From NCBI GenBank assembly GCA_029288485.1, contig JARIHC010000005.1, forward strand, positions 1-64,000: a stretch of 64,000 bases of DNA, in the 5' to 3' direction. Positions within the stretch are counted from its first letter, which is position 1; every line of letters starts with the position of its first letter. Source of the DNA: Candidatus Saccharimonadota bacterium. Lineage in GTDB: Bacteria > Patescibacteriota > Saccharimonadia > Saccharimonadales > UBA4665. A program made the translations under genes and the position numbers. The notes under the pieces are model-generated. The model worked only from the letters and a program-made list of their open reading frames with translations. It was not told where the DNA came from and searched no databases. Of the stretch, positions 35,774-45,067 are shown piece by piece.

Positions 35774-36736
35774 ATGGGCGACAGCAAAAGTATTCCTGAA
35801 CATGATGTAATTATAGTCGGTGCCGGCCCGGCCGCGCTGACAGCTGCTATTTATACGACCAGGGAAGATATAGAAACACTGTTATTCGAGCGTGGCGTTG
35901 TTGGTGGACTGGCGGCCGTTACGGACAAAATAGACAACTACCCTGGTTTCCCGAACGGCGTGGAGGGCTTAAAGCTAGCTGGGGAACTGCAAAAGCAAGC
36001 CGAACGCTTTGGCGCTAAAATTGAACTAGGAGAAGTTAGCGCCATAGAAGACCAGAACGAATGGAAGCTGCTTAAAACCACAGATGGCGATAAAAAGGCC
36101 CGCGCCGTATTAATTGCTACTGGCTCGGATTATAAAAAGATTGGCGTACCTGGCGAAGAAGAGTTTTACGCCCGCGGCGTCCACTATTGCGCTACCTGCG
36201 ACGGAGCTTTTTATCGGGATAAGCGGCTGGTGGTAGTTGGTGGCGGCAACTCAGCTTTTCAAGAAGCTATATTTCTAACCAGATTCGCGTCGCATATTGA
36301 TTTATTGGTACGCTCGACCGTCAAAGCCAGCGATGTATTAGAAGACGAGATGCAAAAGTTCGTCAAAGAAGGCAAGGTGACAATTCACTTGGGTACAGCG
36401 ACAGACGAAGTAGTTGGCGAAGAGGGCAAAGGCGTGACAAAGGTTATGGGCACTCAAGATGGTAAAAAAGTTGAGTTCCTGGCTGACGGTGTTTTTGTTT
36501 TTGTAGGTCTTAAACCTAATTCGCAGTTTGTGGCAGAGTCCAAGATCGAACTAGACGACATAGGTTTTATAAAAACTAATCCGGACTTAGAAACTGCTAT
36601 CCCGGGTGTATTTGCGGCCGGCGATATCCGTTCTGGTGCTACCATGCAAATTGCTTCGGCAGCAGGCGAAGGCGCTACCGCAGCGCTCAAAATACGCGAG
36701 TACCTAGAAGGCCGGCCTCATCCTGTCCAAAATTAA
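35774..36736 (+). CDS. trxB: Thioredoxin reductase (NADPH)
   Basis: A 320-aa flavoprotein that reduces thioredoxin- or glutaredoxin-type proteins. FAD motif GAGPAALTAA is at ~14-23, the redox centre CATCDG has Cys139 and Cys142, the NADPH motif GGGNSAFQEA follows at ~155-164, and AAGDIRSG binds FAD near the end. An AAGGAG Shine-Dalgarno precedes the start. It follows the glutaredoxin gene by 24 nt, so they are probably co-transcribed. Confidence 0.95.
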   Translation: MGDSKSIPEHDVIIVGAGPAALTAAIYTTREDIETLLFERGVVGGLAAVTDKIDNYPGFPNGVEGLKLAGELQKQAERFGAKIELGEVSAIEDQNEWKLLKTTDGDKKARAVLIATGSDYKKIGVPGEEEFYARGVHYCATCDGAFYRDKRLVVVGGGNSAFQEAIFLTRFASHIDLLVRSTVKASDVLEDEMQKFVKEGKVTIHLGTATDEVVGEEGKGVTKVMGTQDGKKVEFLADGVFVFVGLKPNSQFVAESKIELDDIGFIKTNPDLETAIPGVFAAGDIRSGATMQIASAAGEGATAALKIREYLEGRPHPVQN

Positions 36737-37444
36737 TTAAATAGCGTCGTAATTCGGGAATTCGTCGGTGACAATTTGTTGTTTACTGAGGCCGGCCTTA
36801 TGAAGGTCTTTTGCTAAAGCTTGGACCATAAGTTCGGGGCCGGAGACGTAAACCAGCGTATCTTCAGACGGTTTGTCGACGCCTAATATGAGTTCGGCGC
36901 TCAAGCGGCCGCGTTCGCCGCCCCAAGCATCCGATGGTTCGCCGACTACGATAGTAGGTTCTATGCCAGCAGCATGGAATGTTTCTTGAAAAACAATTTC
37001 TTCTTCATTGCGCACACCGTAAATCATTTTTATAGGCCGTTCTTCTACCGTATCGGCTAGCCACTTTAATATACTGTGAAAGGGTGTAACGCCAATACCA
37101 CCGGCTACAAATATTAAAGGTGTTTGGATAAGCTTTGGCAGCACGAAGTCTCCCATTGGATCGGCAGCATCCAACTCAGTCCCCGGCTTTAGATTAAAAA
37201 GTGCGCGCTTGAAAGAGCTTGACTTGGTGTCGCCGGCGTATTTAGTCGTAATACTCAGTAGTTCGTCTTCTGGAGATGAAGACAGAGTGAACCAACGTTT
37301 ATCGCCGCGGCTGTCAGGATGCGGATGGGGAACCTGCAGCTCAGTATATTGTCCGGCGGTGTAATGGACCGGACGTTCGGGCTTAAAATAAAATGTCCGG
37401 ATATTTTCGGCTTCCGGTTCAGAACGCATAAAAGTTACTTGCAT
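36737..37444 (-). CDS. Ferredoxin-NADP reductase-like FAD oxidoreductase
   Basis: A 235-aa FNR-family flavoprotein. It has the FAD-binding FTLSSSPEDELL segment (RxYS-like, here RWFTLSS), the NAD(P)-binding FVAGGIGVTPFHSIL (~111-125), and the C-terminal VYVSGPELMVQALAKDL. There is no iron-sulfur domain. Electron partner unknown; the neighbouring trxB suggests a redox context only loosely. It ends directly next to the trxB stop. Confidence 0.88.
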   Translation of the reverse strand: MQVTFMRSEPEAENIRTFYFKPERPVHYTAGQYTELQVPHPHPDSRGDKRWFTLSSSPEDELLSITTKYAGDTKSSSFKRALFNLKPGTELDAADPMGDFVLPKLIQTPLIFVAGGIGVTPFHSILKWLADTVEERPIKMIYGVRNEEEIVFQETFHAAGIEPTIVVGEPSDAWGGERGRLSAELILGVDKPSEDTLVYVSGPELMVQALAKDLHKAGLSKQQIVTDEFPNYDAI

Positions 37445-37458
37445 AAGTATAGTATAGC

Positions 37459-38127
37459 TTATTTTTTGAAACGGTCAGGATAATCTGTGATAGCACCGCT
37501 AAGACCCCATTTGGCCCAGCGGCGGGCTTTTGCAGGATTGTTTAGAGTATAGGCATAAAGTTGATACTCGCTGTTTTTAAAACCACGTATAAAACCCCAC
37601 CACAACCATAGCTGGTTCATGGCTATTTCTTTAGCCCCTAGCTCCTTGGCTCGACGGTGCGCTCGCACACCACTCCAGCGCTCAATGATTATTAACGGTG
37701 TATCGGGCATAATTTTACGGAGTTCGCGCAGCGTAGCTTGGCTCTTTGATGCTAAACGCAAGCCATCAGCCAAATAGGTATCGCCAATGTAGCTTTTTAA
37801 AACTTTAGCTATGGGTTTTACAGGCTCGTTTTGCTTAACCTCTATATAAGGCACAGCTTGACCGTTAATCTGGTCTAGGGCTTGGCTTAGCTTGGCGATG
37901 TCTGGGAAGTGAGTCTTCAGGTCTTCGTATGAGTAATTGCTGATCTTTAATTTTTTACCGTCTGCGCCGGTCATTTTAGAGTCGTGATGCAAGATTGGAA
38001 TGTCGTCTTTAGTGACCCGTAAGTCAAACTCCACCATGTCTACTTTACAGCCGAGGCCTTTACTCAAGCTGGCTAGGGTGTTTTCCGGAGCTAGGCCGCG
38101 CGCGCCGCGGTGGCCGATTATTTTCAT
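37459..38127 (-). CDS. Glycerophosphodiester phosphodiesterase
   Basis: A 222-aa protein of the GDPD family that splits glycerophosphodiesters. The family start IGHRGARGLAPENT (~4-17) with catalytic His6, EFDLRVTKDDIPILHHD (~34-50) and the VKQNEP metal region are visible. The ATG at 38127 gives the canonical start right before IGHRG, with TACACT exactly 6 nt upstream. A longer reading from 38160 would start upstream of that -10 box. Confidence 0.9.
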   Translation of the reverse strand: MKIIGHRGARGLAPENTLASLSKGLGCKVDMVEFDLRVTKDDIPILHHDSKMTGADGKKLKISNYSYEDLKTHFPDIAKLSQALDQINGQAVPYIEVKQNEPVKPIAKVLKSYIGDTYLADGLRLASKSQATLRELRKIMPDTPLIIIERWSGVRAHRRAKELGAKEIAMNQLWLWWGFIRGFKNSEYQLYAYTLNNPAKARRWAKWGLSGAITDYPDRFKK

Positions 38128-38172
38128 AAGGATAGTGTACAATATTCTTGAAGTAAGCAAGGAATATCAACA

Positions 38173-38703
38173 ATGGCCGATTTTAACCAAGTTCTGACAC
38201 CGGGCGACTATAAAGAAGGCATAGTACATACTGTAGTCGAGATTCCCCAGGGTAGTATTTTAAAGATTGAATGGGACCGGAAGCGCGCCTGTTTCATGCT
38301 AGACCGGGTCGAGCCGGGAATTTATGCTAAACCAATCAATTACGGTTTTATTCCGCAAACACTGGATGAAGACGGCGATGAGCTGGATACTCTGGTAGTT
38401 TGTGCCGAGCCAATTCCAACCGGCGTCTGGCTAGAGGCAAAAATTATCGGTGTAATGAACTTTGAAGATGATGGCGAAATGGACCACAAAATTGTGGTTG
38501 TGCCGGCTGATGACCGCAATACTGGCGATAGCATAAAGCACTTGCGCGATTTAGGCGGACGCTGGCAGCAGCAAATCGCTGAACATTTCGCTCACTATAA
38601 AGATCTTAAAAAACCTGGGACTACTAAAGTTCTTGGGTGGGGTGACATAGATGACGCTAAGAAAATTATCGCTGAATCTATTGATCGGTATCAAAAACAG
38701 TAA
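38173..38703 (+). CDS. ppa: Inorganic pyrophosphatase
   Basis: A 176-aa class I pyrophosphatase that removes PPi released in biosynthesis. The family signature DEDGDELDTLVV (~64-75), metal-binding acidic residues and KIEWDRKRACFMLDRV substrate-binding segment are present. Length and layout are normal for bacterial enzymes. It is transcribed toward gap with a 65-bp gap. Confidence 0.95.
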   Translation: MADFNQVLTPGDYKEGIVHTVVEIPQGSILKIEWDRKRACFMLDRVEPGIYAKPINYGFIPQTLDEDGDELDTLVVCAEPIPTGVWLEAKIIGVMNFEDDGEMDHKIVVVPADDRNTGDSIKHLRDLGGRWQQQIAEHFAHYKDLKKPGTTKVLGWGDIDDAKKIIAESIDRYQKQ

Positions 38704-38768
38704 CTGTCGGGGTTTCACAATATAAACATAAGCGTTAAAATAAACATAACATAGGAGAAAACAGTTAT

Positions 38769-39794
38769 ATGAAAACTAGGGTGGCAATAAACGGCTTTGG
38801 TAGAATAGGGCGCAACGCTTTTAAAGTGGCTTTTGAACGCGATGATCTGGAAATTGTCGCCATAAATGACTTAACCGATACCAAGACACTGGCCCATCTT
38901 CTCAAGCATGACAGTAATTACGGCACATACCATCATGAAGTCGGCCATGACGAAAAAGGCATAAAAGTTAATGGAAAGCACATCGCTGTTTTGGCAGAAA
39001 AAGACCCGGCCACTTTGCCATGGAAAGCGCACAAGGTGGATATAGTTATTGAGTCCACCGGTTTTTTTGTAAAGCCGGAACTAGCTAAGGCTCATATTAA
39101 AGCCGGCGCCAAAAAAGTAGTTTTAAGTGCACCGTCGAAGGGCGATCACGCGGAAGATGCGGCTACCATTGTACTAGGTGTCAACGAAGACCAACTTGAG
39201 TCAGCTGGCGAGATCATTAGCAATGCCTCATGTACCACGAACTGTATTACTCCGGTTGCGGCTGTTATTGAAAGTAACTTTGGCATCGAAAAGGCCATGA
39301 TGACTACCACGCATAGCTATACGGCCAGCCAACGTTTGCAGGACGCACCGGCCAAAGATCTGCGCGAAGCTAGAAACGCTGCCGAAAATATAGTGCCGAC
39401 CACTACCGGCGCTTCTATTGCTGCCGCCCGCGCTCTGCCGGCTTTGAAAGATATATTTGGCGGTATGTCGATCCGCGTTCCAACACCAGTAGTATCACTT
39501 AGCGACTTCGTCATTATTACTAAGCGGAACGTTACAGTTGAAGAAGTTAATAAAGCCTTCAAAGACGCTGCAAAAGAGCCGTTTTACCAGGGTATCTTGG
39601 ATGTAACAGAGGAAGAGTTAGTGAGTAGCGACTTTATTGGCAACAGTCATTCGTGCATAATTGACCTCAATCTCACAGCTGTCATTGGCGGCAATATGCT
39701 CAAAGTTGTAGCCTGGTACGATAACGAATGGGGATATTCTAACCGGCTGGTCGAAGTTGTAGCCGATACTGGCCGACTGCTGCATAAAAAATAG
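38769..39794 (+). CDS. gap: Glyceraldehyde-3-phosphate dehydrogenase, type I
   Basis: A 341-aa glycolytic enzyme that oxidises glyceraldehyde-3-phosphate to 1,3-bisphosphoglycerate. The NAD-binding INGFGRIGRNAF (~5-16) and catalytic SNASCTTNC with Cys155 are present, as is the C-terminal WYDNEWGYSNR. TAGGAGAAAA precedes the start. It heads a run of sugar-phosphate genes with spacings of only 1-6 nt. Confidence 0.97.
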   Translation: MKTRVAINGFGRIGRNAFKVAFERDDLEIVAINDLTDTKTLAHLLKHDSNYGTYHHEVGHDEKGIKVNGKHIAVLAEKDPATLPWKAHKVDIVIESTGFFVKPELAKAHIKAGAKKVVLSAPSKGDHAEDAATIVLGVNEDQLESAGEIISNASCTTNCITPVAAVIESNFGIEKAMMTTTHSYTASQRLQDAPAKDLREARNAAENIVPTTTGASIAAARALPALKDIFGGMSIRVPTPVVSLSDFVIITKRNVTVEEVNKAFKDAAKEPFYQGILDVTEEELVSSDFIGNSHSCIIDLNLTAVIGGNMLKVVAWYDNEWGYSNRLVEVVADTGRLLHKK

Positions 39795-39797
39795 CTT

Positions 39798-40247
39798 ATG
39801 AAAGTTTACCTAGGTGCTGATCATAACGGTTTCGAATACAAGAACGATTTAGCTAAAGCGCTCCGGCAGGCTGGACATGAGGTTATAGATGAAGGCGATG
39901 AAGCGCTCGACCCAAACGACGACTACCCGCAGTTCGCCGGCAAAGTTGCCAGCGCCCTTTTAGCTGCCAATGACCCGGAAGCCCGCGGCATACTAGTCTG
40001 CGGCAGTGGGCAGGGTATGTGCATTGCTGCTAACCGCTTTAAAGGCATCCGAGCTGCGCTTTGCTGGAACCAAGCCGAAGCCCGCGCTGCGCGCAATGAC
40101 GACGACTGCAATGTTCTGTGTCTATCTTCCCGCTACACTTCGCTAGACGAAGCAGGTTCTATCATGGCTACTTTCTTGTCTACGCCTTTTGCCGCTGCGC
40201 CGCGCTTTACTCGGCGGATAGAGCAACTTGACGATCTAAGCTCCTGA
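39798..40247 (+). CDS. rpiB: Ribose-5-phosphate isomerase B
   Basis: A 149-aa RpiB/LacAB family enzyme interconverting ribose-5-P and ribulose-5-P. It begins VYLGADHNGFEYK (Asp8 and His9 are substrate residues) and has CGSGQGMCIAANRFKGIRAA, where Cys is the catalytic base. It starts 3 nt after gap and ends 1 nt before the epimerase gene, so it is clearly in one operon. Confidence 0.95.
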   Translation: MKVYLGADHNGFEYKNDLAKALRQAGHEVIDEGDEALDPNDDYPQFAGKVASALLAANDPEARGILVCGSGQGMCIAANRFKGIRAALCWNQAEARAARNDDDCNVLCLSSRYTSLDEAGSIMATFLSTPFAAAPRFTRRIEQLDDLSS

Positions 40248-40248
40248 T

Positions 40249-40881
40249 ATGGCAGTAGTTTGTCCTACGATTACTGCCTACGATCCGCACGAGTACCGCG
40301 AGCAAGTTGAGCGCGTTCAGCAATTCGCTAAACGCATACATATAGACTTGATGGACGGCCACTTTGCGCCCACTAAATCGCCCGGTCTCAACCATGTGTG
40401 GTGGCCTGAGGGCGCGGCAGCCGATATTCACTTAATGTATCGGCGTCCTCTGCCGCACTTGCCAATGCTTGTTAAGCTAAGGCCGCATCTGGTAATTATT
40501 CACGCTGAGGCAGAAGGTGACCATGCGTTATTTGCTGATAGCCTACACAAAGTTGGTATTCGAGCAGGTCTGGCGCTGCTTCATGATACGCAAGTGGAGG
40601 ACGTGAAAAGTATCGTGAAAAGTTTTGACCATCTGTTGGTTTTTAGCGGACACCTTGGCTATCACGGCGGTCAGGCCGATCTAAAGTTATTAGACAAAGT
40701 TAAGCAGCTGCGCGATTTAAAGCCATCTGCTGAGATTGGTTGGGATGGCGGTATAAACGATCATAATGCTAAACAGCTGGCAGGCGCCGCCGTGGATGTC
40801 CTAAACGTAGGCGGCTTTGTGCAAAAAGCCCCAGATCCAAAAGACGCTTATGTTAAACTGGAAGCAGTTTTACAGGGATAA
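40249..40881 (+). CDS. rpe: Ribulose-phosphate 3-epimerase family protein
   Basis: A 210-aa TIM-barrel protein. The family metal site shows in HIDLMDGHF (His-x-Asp..Asp-Gly) and IIHAEAEGDH, and the end has EIGWDGGINDHNAKQLAGAAVDVLNVGG, where the catalytic Asp and phosphate-binding Gly-Gly lie. It would interconvert ribulose-5-P and xylulose-5-P. It is more diverged from standard Rpe than its neighbours are from their families, so substrate is less certain. Confidence 0.85.
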   Translation: MAVVCPTITAYDPHEYREQVERVQQFAKRIHIDLMDGHFAPTKSPGLNHVWWPEGAAADIHLMYRRPLPHLPMLVKLRPHLVIIHAEAEGDHALFADSLHKVGIRAGLALLHDTQVEDVKSIVKSFDHLLVFSGHLGYHGGQADLKLLDKVKQLRDLKPSAEIGWDGGINDHNAKQLAGAAVDVLNVGGFVQKAPDPKDAYVKLEAVLQG

Positions 40882-40887
40882 TTCAAC

Positions 40888-41742
40888 ATGCAAAAATTAT
40901 CGCTCAAGCAACTGGAAACGATTGCTAATAGTATCCGGGAAGACATTATTCGGATGCTTGTCCATGCCGGTAGCGGACATTCTGCTGGTCCACTTGGTTT
41001 AGCAGATATTTTTACGGCTCTATATTTCGACATTTTAAAACACGATCCTAAAAATCCGGATTGGGATGAGCGCGATATTTTATTATTATCTAACGGCCAC
41101 TGTGTACCTGTACGCTATGCGACCATGGCGCGGGCTGGTTACTTTGACCGCAGTGAGCTGATGACATTGCGGCAGCTTGGATCCCGGCTGCAAGGGCATC
41201 CAGAGCGCACGCGTTTGCCGGGGCTAGAAAACACTTCTGGTCCGCTAGGTTCTGGATTAAGCCAGGCCTGTGGTATGTCGCTAGCTATGCGGATGGATAA
41301 TCAGTCGCACCGCTGGATTTACGTGGTAGTAGGCGATGGCGAACAAGACGAGGGCAACGTTTGGGAGGCCGCAATGCTGGCTGGCAAGTATAAACTCAGC
41401 AACATCATCGCCATTACTGACCGTAATAATATTCAAATTGACGGTCCAACAGAGCAGGTAATGCCCCTAGAAGACCTCAAGGCAAAATGGCAAGCTTTTG
41501 GCTGGCATGTGTTGGAAATAGATGGCAACGATATAGAAGCCGTAATTGACGCCTGCGCTATGGGTCGTGCAGTTGAGAATAAGCCAGTCATGATTATAGC
41601 CCATACTGTACCGGGCAAAGGCGTGGATTTTATGGAGTACGACTTTCATTGGCACGGCAAGCCGCCAAATAAGGAAGAAGCTAAAAAGGCTCTGCATGAA
41701 CTGCGAACTTTAGGCGGCAAGATCCGGAGCGAGCATGAATAA
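40888..41742 (+). CDS. Transketolase, N-terminal (thiamine pyrophosphate) subunit
   Basis: A 284-aa half-transketolase carrying the TPP-binding domain: SGHSAGPLGLADI (~29-41), the GDGEQDEGNVWEAA...NNIQIDG thiamine motif (~149-179), and a His-rich substrate end (HTVPGKGVDFMEYDFHWHGKPP). Split transketolases are known in archaea and many small-genome bacteria. The C-terminal half starts 8 nt before this gene ends, so the two subunits are translated together. Confidence 0.93.
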   Translation: MQKLSLKQLETIANSIREDIIRMLVHAGSGHSAGPLGLADIFTALYFDILKHDPKNPDWDERDILLLSNGHCVPVRYATMARAGYFDRSELMTLRQLGSRLQGHPERTRLPGLENTSGPLGSGLSQACGMSLAMRMDNQSHRWIYVVVGDGEQDEGNVWEAAMLAGKYKLSNIIAITDRNNIQIDGPTEQVMPLEDLKAKWQAFGWHVLEIDGNDIEAVIDACAMGRAVENKPVMIIAHTVPGKGVDFMEYDFHWHGKPPNKEEAKKALHELRTLGGKIRSEHE

Positions 41743-42709
41743 TATGAGTCTCGCTGAAATTACCGCCAAACTTGAACAGGAACCGATACGCAAAGGTTTT
41801 GGGCGTGGATTACTAGAGGCGGGAAAGCGCTGGGATAATGTAGTAGCAGCTTGCGCCGACCTTACTGATTCCACTCAGATGAACTTATTCGCTAAAGAAT
41901 TTCCGGAACGTTATATAGAAATTGGAGTAGCTGAACAAAACTTAGTGACCACCGGCTCAGGTTTAGCCGCCATGGGAAAGGTTCCGTTTGTGTCTTCGTA
42001 TGCGGCATTTAGCCCGGGGCGTAACTGGGAGCAGATTAGAACTACTATTTGTTTGAACGACCGGCCTGTTAAAATTATCGGCTCGCACGCTGGAGTGTCC
42101 GTGGGCCCGGACGGTGCTACGCACCAAATGCTAGAAGATGTAGCTCTTATGCGTGTGCTGCCGAACATGGTCGTTATCGCGCCTTGCGACAGCGTGGAAG
42201 CCGAGAAGGCTACTATTGCCATGGCAACCGATAAGCGACCCAACTACATGCGCCTAGCCCGCGAAGCTACCCCGGTATTTACTACCGACAAAACCCCATT
42301 TGAGATTGGCAAAGCGTACGTATTTGAGCCAGGCGAAGATGTGTCTATTATCGCTACCGGAACTATGACTTATCAAGCGTTAGCGGCAGTCGACTTGCTT
42401 TATAAAAATGGTATTGACGCTGAGGTTGTCCATGTACCCACGATTAAGCCTTTAGACGAGTCCACTATTCTAAAAAGCACACGTAAAACCGGAGCAGTAG
42501 TTACTGTTGAAGAAGGGCAGATAAATGGTGGTCTGGGCGGTGCCATAGCTGAGCTGCTGGCGGAGGAACATCCGACTCCAATTAAGCGAATTGGTATGCG
42601 CGATCACTTTGGCGAATCTGGCAAGCCGGAAGAATTACTTAAACATTTTGGTCTTGATGCCAAACATATAAGACTGGCCGTTCACGCTGTACTAGAACGC
42701 AAAAATTAG
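41735..42709 (+). CDS. Transketolase, C-terminal subunit
   Basis: A 324-aa pyrimidine-binding and C-terminal domain of transketolase. ERYIEIGVAEQNLVTTGSGLAA (~52-73) has the conserved Glu that activates TPP, and the final domain has VVTVEEGQINGGLGGAIAEL. With the N-terminal subunit it moves two-carbon units between sugar phosphates. Its TAG stop shares bases (TTAG 42706-42709) with the stop of the convergent response regulator gene. Confidence 0.93.
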   Translation: MNNMSLAEITAKLEQEPIRKGFGRGLLEAGKRWDNVVAACADLTDSTQMNLFAKEFPERYIEIGVAEQNLVTTGSGLAAMGKVPFVSSYAAFSPGRNWEQIRTTICLNDRPVKIIGSHAGVSVGPDGATHQMLEDVALMRVLPNMVVIAPCDSVEAEKATIAMATDKRPNYMRLAREATPVFTTDKTPFEIGKAYVFEPGEDVSIIATGTMTYQALAAVDLLYKNGIDAEVVHVPTIKPLDESTILKSTRKTGAVVTVEEGQINGGLGGAIAELLAEEHPTPIKRIGMRDHFGESGKPEELLKHFGLDAKHIRLAVHAVLERKN

Positions 42710-43074
42710 AAATTGTCGATTGCTTTTAACACCTTGGTTACGCTTTTCCCGGACTCGGCGTGCACATTTAACCCGTACTCAGCCATACTTAGCGAGGAGA
42801 AACCCACTATCTTGATTCGATCTGCTGCTGGTTTCAAAGCTTTTATGATTTCTCGGGCATCGTTGCCGCTTTTATCCGTAAACCCAAGATTTCCGTCAAG
42901 CACAATAACGTCAGCCAATATCTCATTACTAATAATTCGATCGACCACGCTTAAAGCGTCTGCTAGGTTTCCAGCTTCTGCAATAACGCTATGGCCTTCT
43001 GCTGTGGCAAGGGGCCCAAAAGCTTCTCTTAGGAATGTGTCATCCTCAAACACCACTATATTGGCATTTTCCAT
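42706..43074 (-). CDS. Single-domain response regulator
   Basis: A 122-aa CheY-like receiver domain with no output domain. The acidic pair is in FEDD (~8-11), the phospho-acceptor Asp in VIVLDGNLGF (~56), and Ser/Thr of FSSLS (~89-93) with Lys107 of GKSVTK are the switch residues. No histidine kinase is in the window. It starts at the ATG 43074 with TATAAT 6 nt upstream; a longer reading to 43113 is unlikely. It lies among sugar-phosphate genes, but no link is proven. Confidence 0.85.
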   Translation of the reverse strand: MENANIVVFEDDTFLREAFGPLATAEGHSVIAEAGNLADALSVVDRIISNEILADVIVLDGNLGFTDKSGNDAREIIKALKPAADRIKIVGFSSLSMAEYGLNVHAESGKSVTKVLKAIDNF

Positions 43075-43132
43075 GTTTACATTATATAAATATCTTTTGG
43101 CATATGCAAACACAAGCGTTTAAAATAGAAAC

Positions 43133-44050
43133 ATGCCGCAAACACTTAGACAAATGAGACAGAATTGCGCCCTGGCCAGGGAACGTATGGTCCAGGCGCG
43201 AAACGAACACTGGGCTTTCGGTGCCTTTAACCTTGATGACGAGCCGACGCTCCGAGCTGTAGCCCAGGCCGCAGCCGCGAAAAAAGCTCCCGTTTTAGTT
43301 GAGGTGAGCCATGGCGAGGTTGCCGACATCGGACTCGATAATGTGCGCGACCTAGTGGATAACTTCAAATATGAATACGGCGTGGAGATTTACGTTAATC
43401 TTGACCACAGCCCAAGCGTTGAAGCTGCTAAAGATGGCATAGAGGCTGGTTTTGAGTTCATCCATATAGACTTGAGCCAGGCCAAACATGATGCTAGCGA
43501 TGAAGAGATCATTAATGCCACTAAAGAGGTGGTAGCTTACGCTAAACTCACGGGGGCGTTAGTCGAAGCCGAGCCACATTATTTTGCCGGTAGCTCTAAC
43601 CTGCATACCGAGGAAATTGATTACGATGAAATCAAGAAGACCTTCAGTACACCGGAGGGCGCACGAGACTTTGTAGCAGCTACCGGTATTGATACCTTCG
43701 CGGCCGCGATTGGCAACCTGCACGGCAAGTATCCAGTGCCGAAAATCCTAGACTTAGAGTTACTTCAGCGTATCCGCGAAGCTATTGATTGTAACATTAG
43801 TTTGCACGGCGGTAGCGGTACGCCCGGACATTATTTCCGCGACGCTGTACGCATAGGCGTTACCAAGGTGAATATTAATAGCGATATGCGCTACGCTTAC
43901 CGTGAGGCGCTGGAAAAGGTTCTTAAAGAAAATCCGGACGAAATATCTGTTGCCAAACTAGTCAGCAAAGAAGTAGTGCAAGCCGTTCAGGCCGTAGTGG
44001 AAAGCAAAATAGATGATTTTAATTCAAGCGGTAAAGCGTTGCCTACTTAG
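43133..44050 (+). CDS. fba: Fructose-bisphosphate aldolase, class II
   Basis: A 305-aa zinc-dependent aldolase that cleaves fructose-1,6-bisphosphate. The metal site shows as NLDHSP (His, ~residue 91) and other His residues in EAEPHYF and NISLHGGSGTP, and the phosphate loop is NINSDMR. Promoter: TAAAAT 6 nt before the ATG (leaderless). It adds the FBP step to the GAPDH and pentose-phosphate enzymes upstream. Confidence 0.93.
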   Translation: MPQTLRQMRQNCALARERMVQARNEHWAFGAFNLDDEPTLRAVAQAAAAKKAPVLVEVSHGEVADIGLDNVRDLVDNFKYEYGVEIYVNLDHSPSVEAAKDGIEAGFEFIHIDLSQAKHDASDEEIINATKEVVAYAKLTGALVEAEPHYFAGSSNLHTEEIDYDEIKKTFSTPEGARDFVAATGIDTFAAAIGNLHGKYPVPKILDLELLQRIREAIDCNISLHGGSGTPGHYFRDAVRIGVTKVNINSDMRYAYREALEKVLKENPDEISVAKLVSKEVVQAVQAVVESKIDDFNSSGKALPT

Positions 44051-44954
44051 CTGCGGGCCAATCTTCATCCCATAAATTACGTTCTTCTACTAAATCAGCT
44101 CCCCAGTTAAGCAGTTGCATAAGTCTACCTTGTAATAACGTGATTGGGCAGCCGATAACTTTTGTTTTGCTGTCGGGAATGTCGCTAACTAACGTTGAGC
44201 CACTTAAAACTGGAACAGTTTCGTGAAGCACGTAACCAGCTGGCAACTTTAGGCCTTTGAAGTTTGCATAATCCAGGCTGGCAGAGCCGTCAGCATATCG
44301 ATGCAGCCGGTAATCGCTTGGGTCCAGCACCTGGTCGATATCTGACCAATAGTTATGTTCTTTTTCTCCAACTAAAGCACTTTGCGCGGCCATCATTTTA
44401 TTAATACTTCCTTTAGCTAGCGGCCGGAGCAGCATTGAAGATTGGGGATGTCTGACTATGGTGCTAACGTCCTCTTTAGTGCAGCCGGGTTCATGGTGGT
44501 TAACTATATTTGGAGCGTTGCGCAGCAGCGTAAGGGTTGAACTGGACCCGGTGCTAACGCCGCCGCCAAGCTGAAGCGATAAATCTATGTGACGATATGT
44601 GTTTAATAAGCCGATCATTCGGCAGAATCCTCTGGCGTTTTTATGCTCAGGTGTGTTTTTTATGGCTTGTTCTGCCTCTAAAAAAGTCGCCTTCATGCTG
44701 GCGGCAAGCTGTTGCCAGCCGGTATGCTGAACGATGTCGCTATCAAACTCAATCAGCCCGTTGCCGCTTTCGAACACTTTTTCAAATTGCAGATCCATGA
44801 CAAGCGCCAGGCCCGCAAAATGACGCTCTTCAATGGAGTTTAAGAAATCTAAAGCCTCTTCGGAGTTGGGCTCCAGTTCAGGCATAGCTGGCGGCGGTAT
44901 TTGTTCGCCTCTCCTAATTAAACTTAGCGTCTCGGCGCGAGCTGAGTGCGGCAT
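44043..44954 (-). CDS. Hypothetical protein (303 aa)
   Basis: A 303-aa soluble protein without any domain I recognise. The central part has a Gly/Ser-rich stretch (GGGVSTGSSSTLTLL) and a conserved-looking VIGCPITLLQGRLMQLLNWG near the end. Cys residues are scattered. TATGAT lies 6 nt before the ATG, so it is leaderless. Its 3' end overlaps the aldolase gene by 8 nt on the other strand. Confidence 0.6.
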   Translation of the reverse strand: MPHSARAETLSLIRRGEQIPPPAMPELEPNSEEALDFLNSIEERHFAGLALVMDLQFEKVFESGNGLIEFDSDIVQHTGWQQLAASMKATFLEAEQAIKNTPEHKNARGFCRMIGLLNTYRHIDLSLQLGGGVSTGSSSTLTLLRNAPNIVNHHEPGCTKEDVSTIVRHPQSSMLLRPLAKGSINKMMAAQSALVGEKEHNYWSDIDQVLDPSDYRLHRYADGSASLDYANFKGLKLPAGYVLHETVPVLSGSTLVSDIPDSKTKVIGCPITLLQGRLMQLLNWGADLVEERNLWDEDWPAAK

Positions 44955-45067
44955 TTACATATCATAAAATACATAGAAGGATTAAGCAAATAATGGCTAG
45001 CATAAGATTAGCCGTGGTACACTAAAATCATAAGCAATATTAATACGAAAAAAGGGTGGATTAAGTA

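Noticed and set aside
40888-42709. Transketolase disrupted by a frameshift
   Set aside because: The N- and C-terminal halves each have full domains and own start codons, and split transketolases are normal in many lineages.
42713-43123. 136-aa plus-strand open frame opposite the response regulator
   Set aside because: The minus strand has a clear receiver domain with the phospho-acceptor Asp and a TATAAT 6 nt from its start. The plus frame is an antisense shadow rich in Ser, Ala and Pro.
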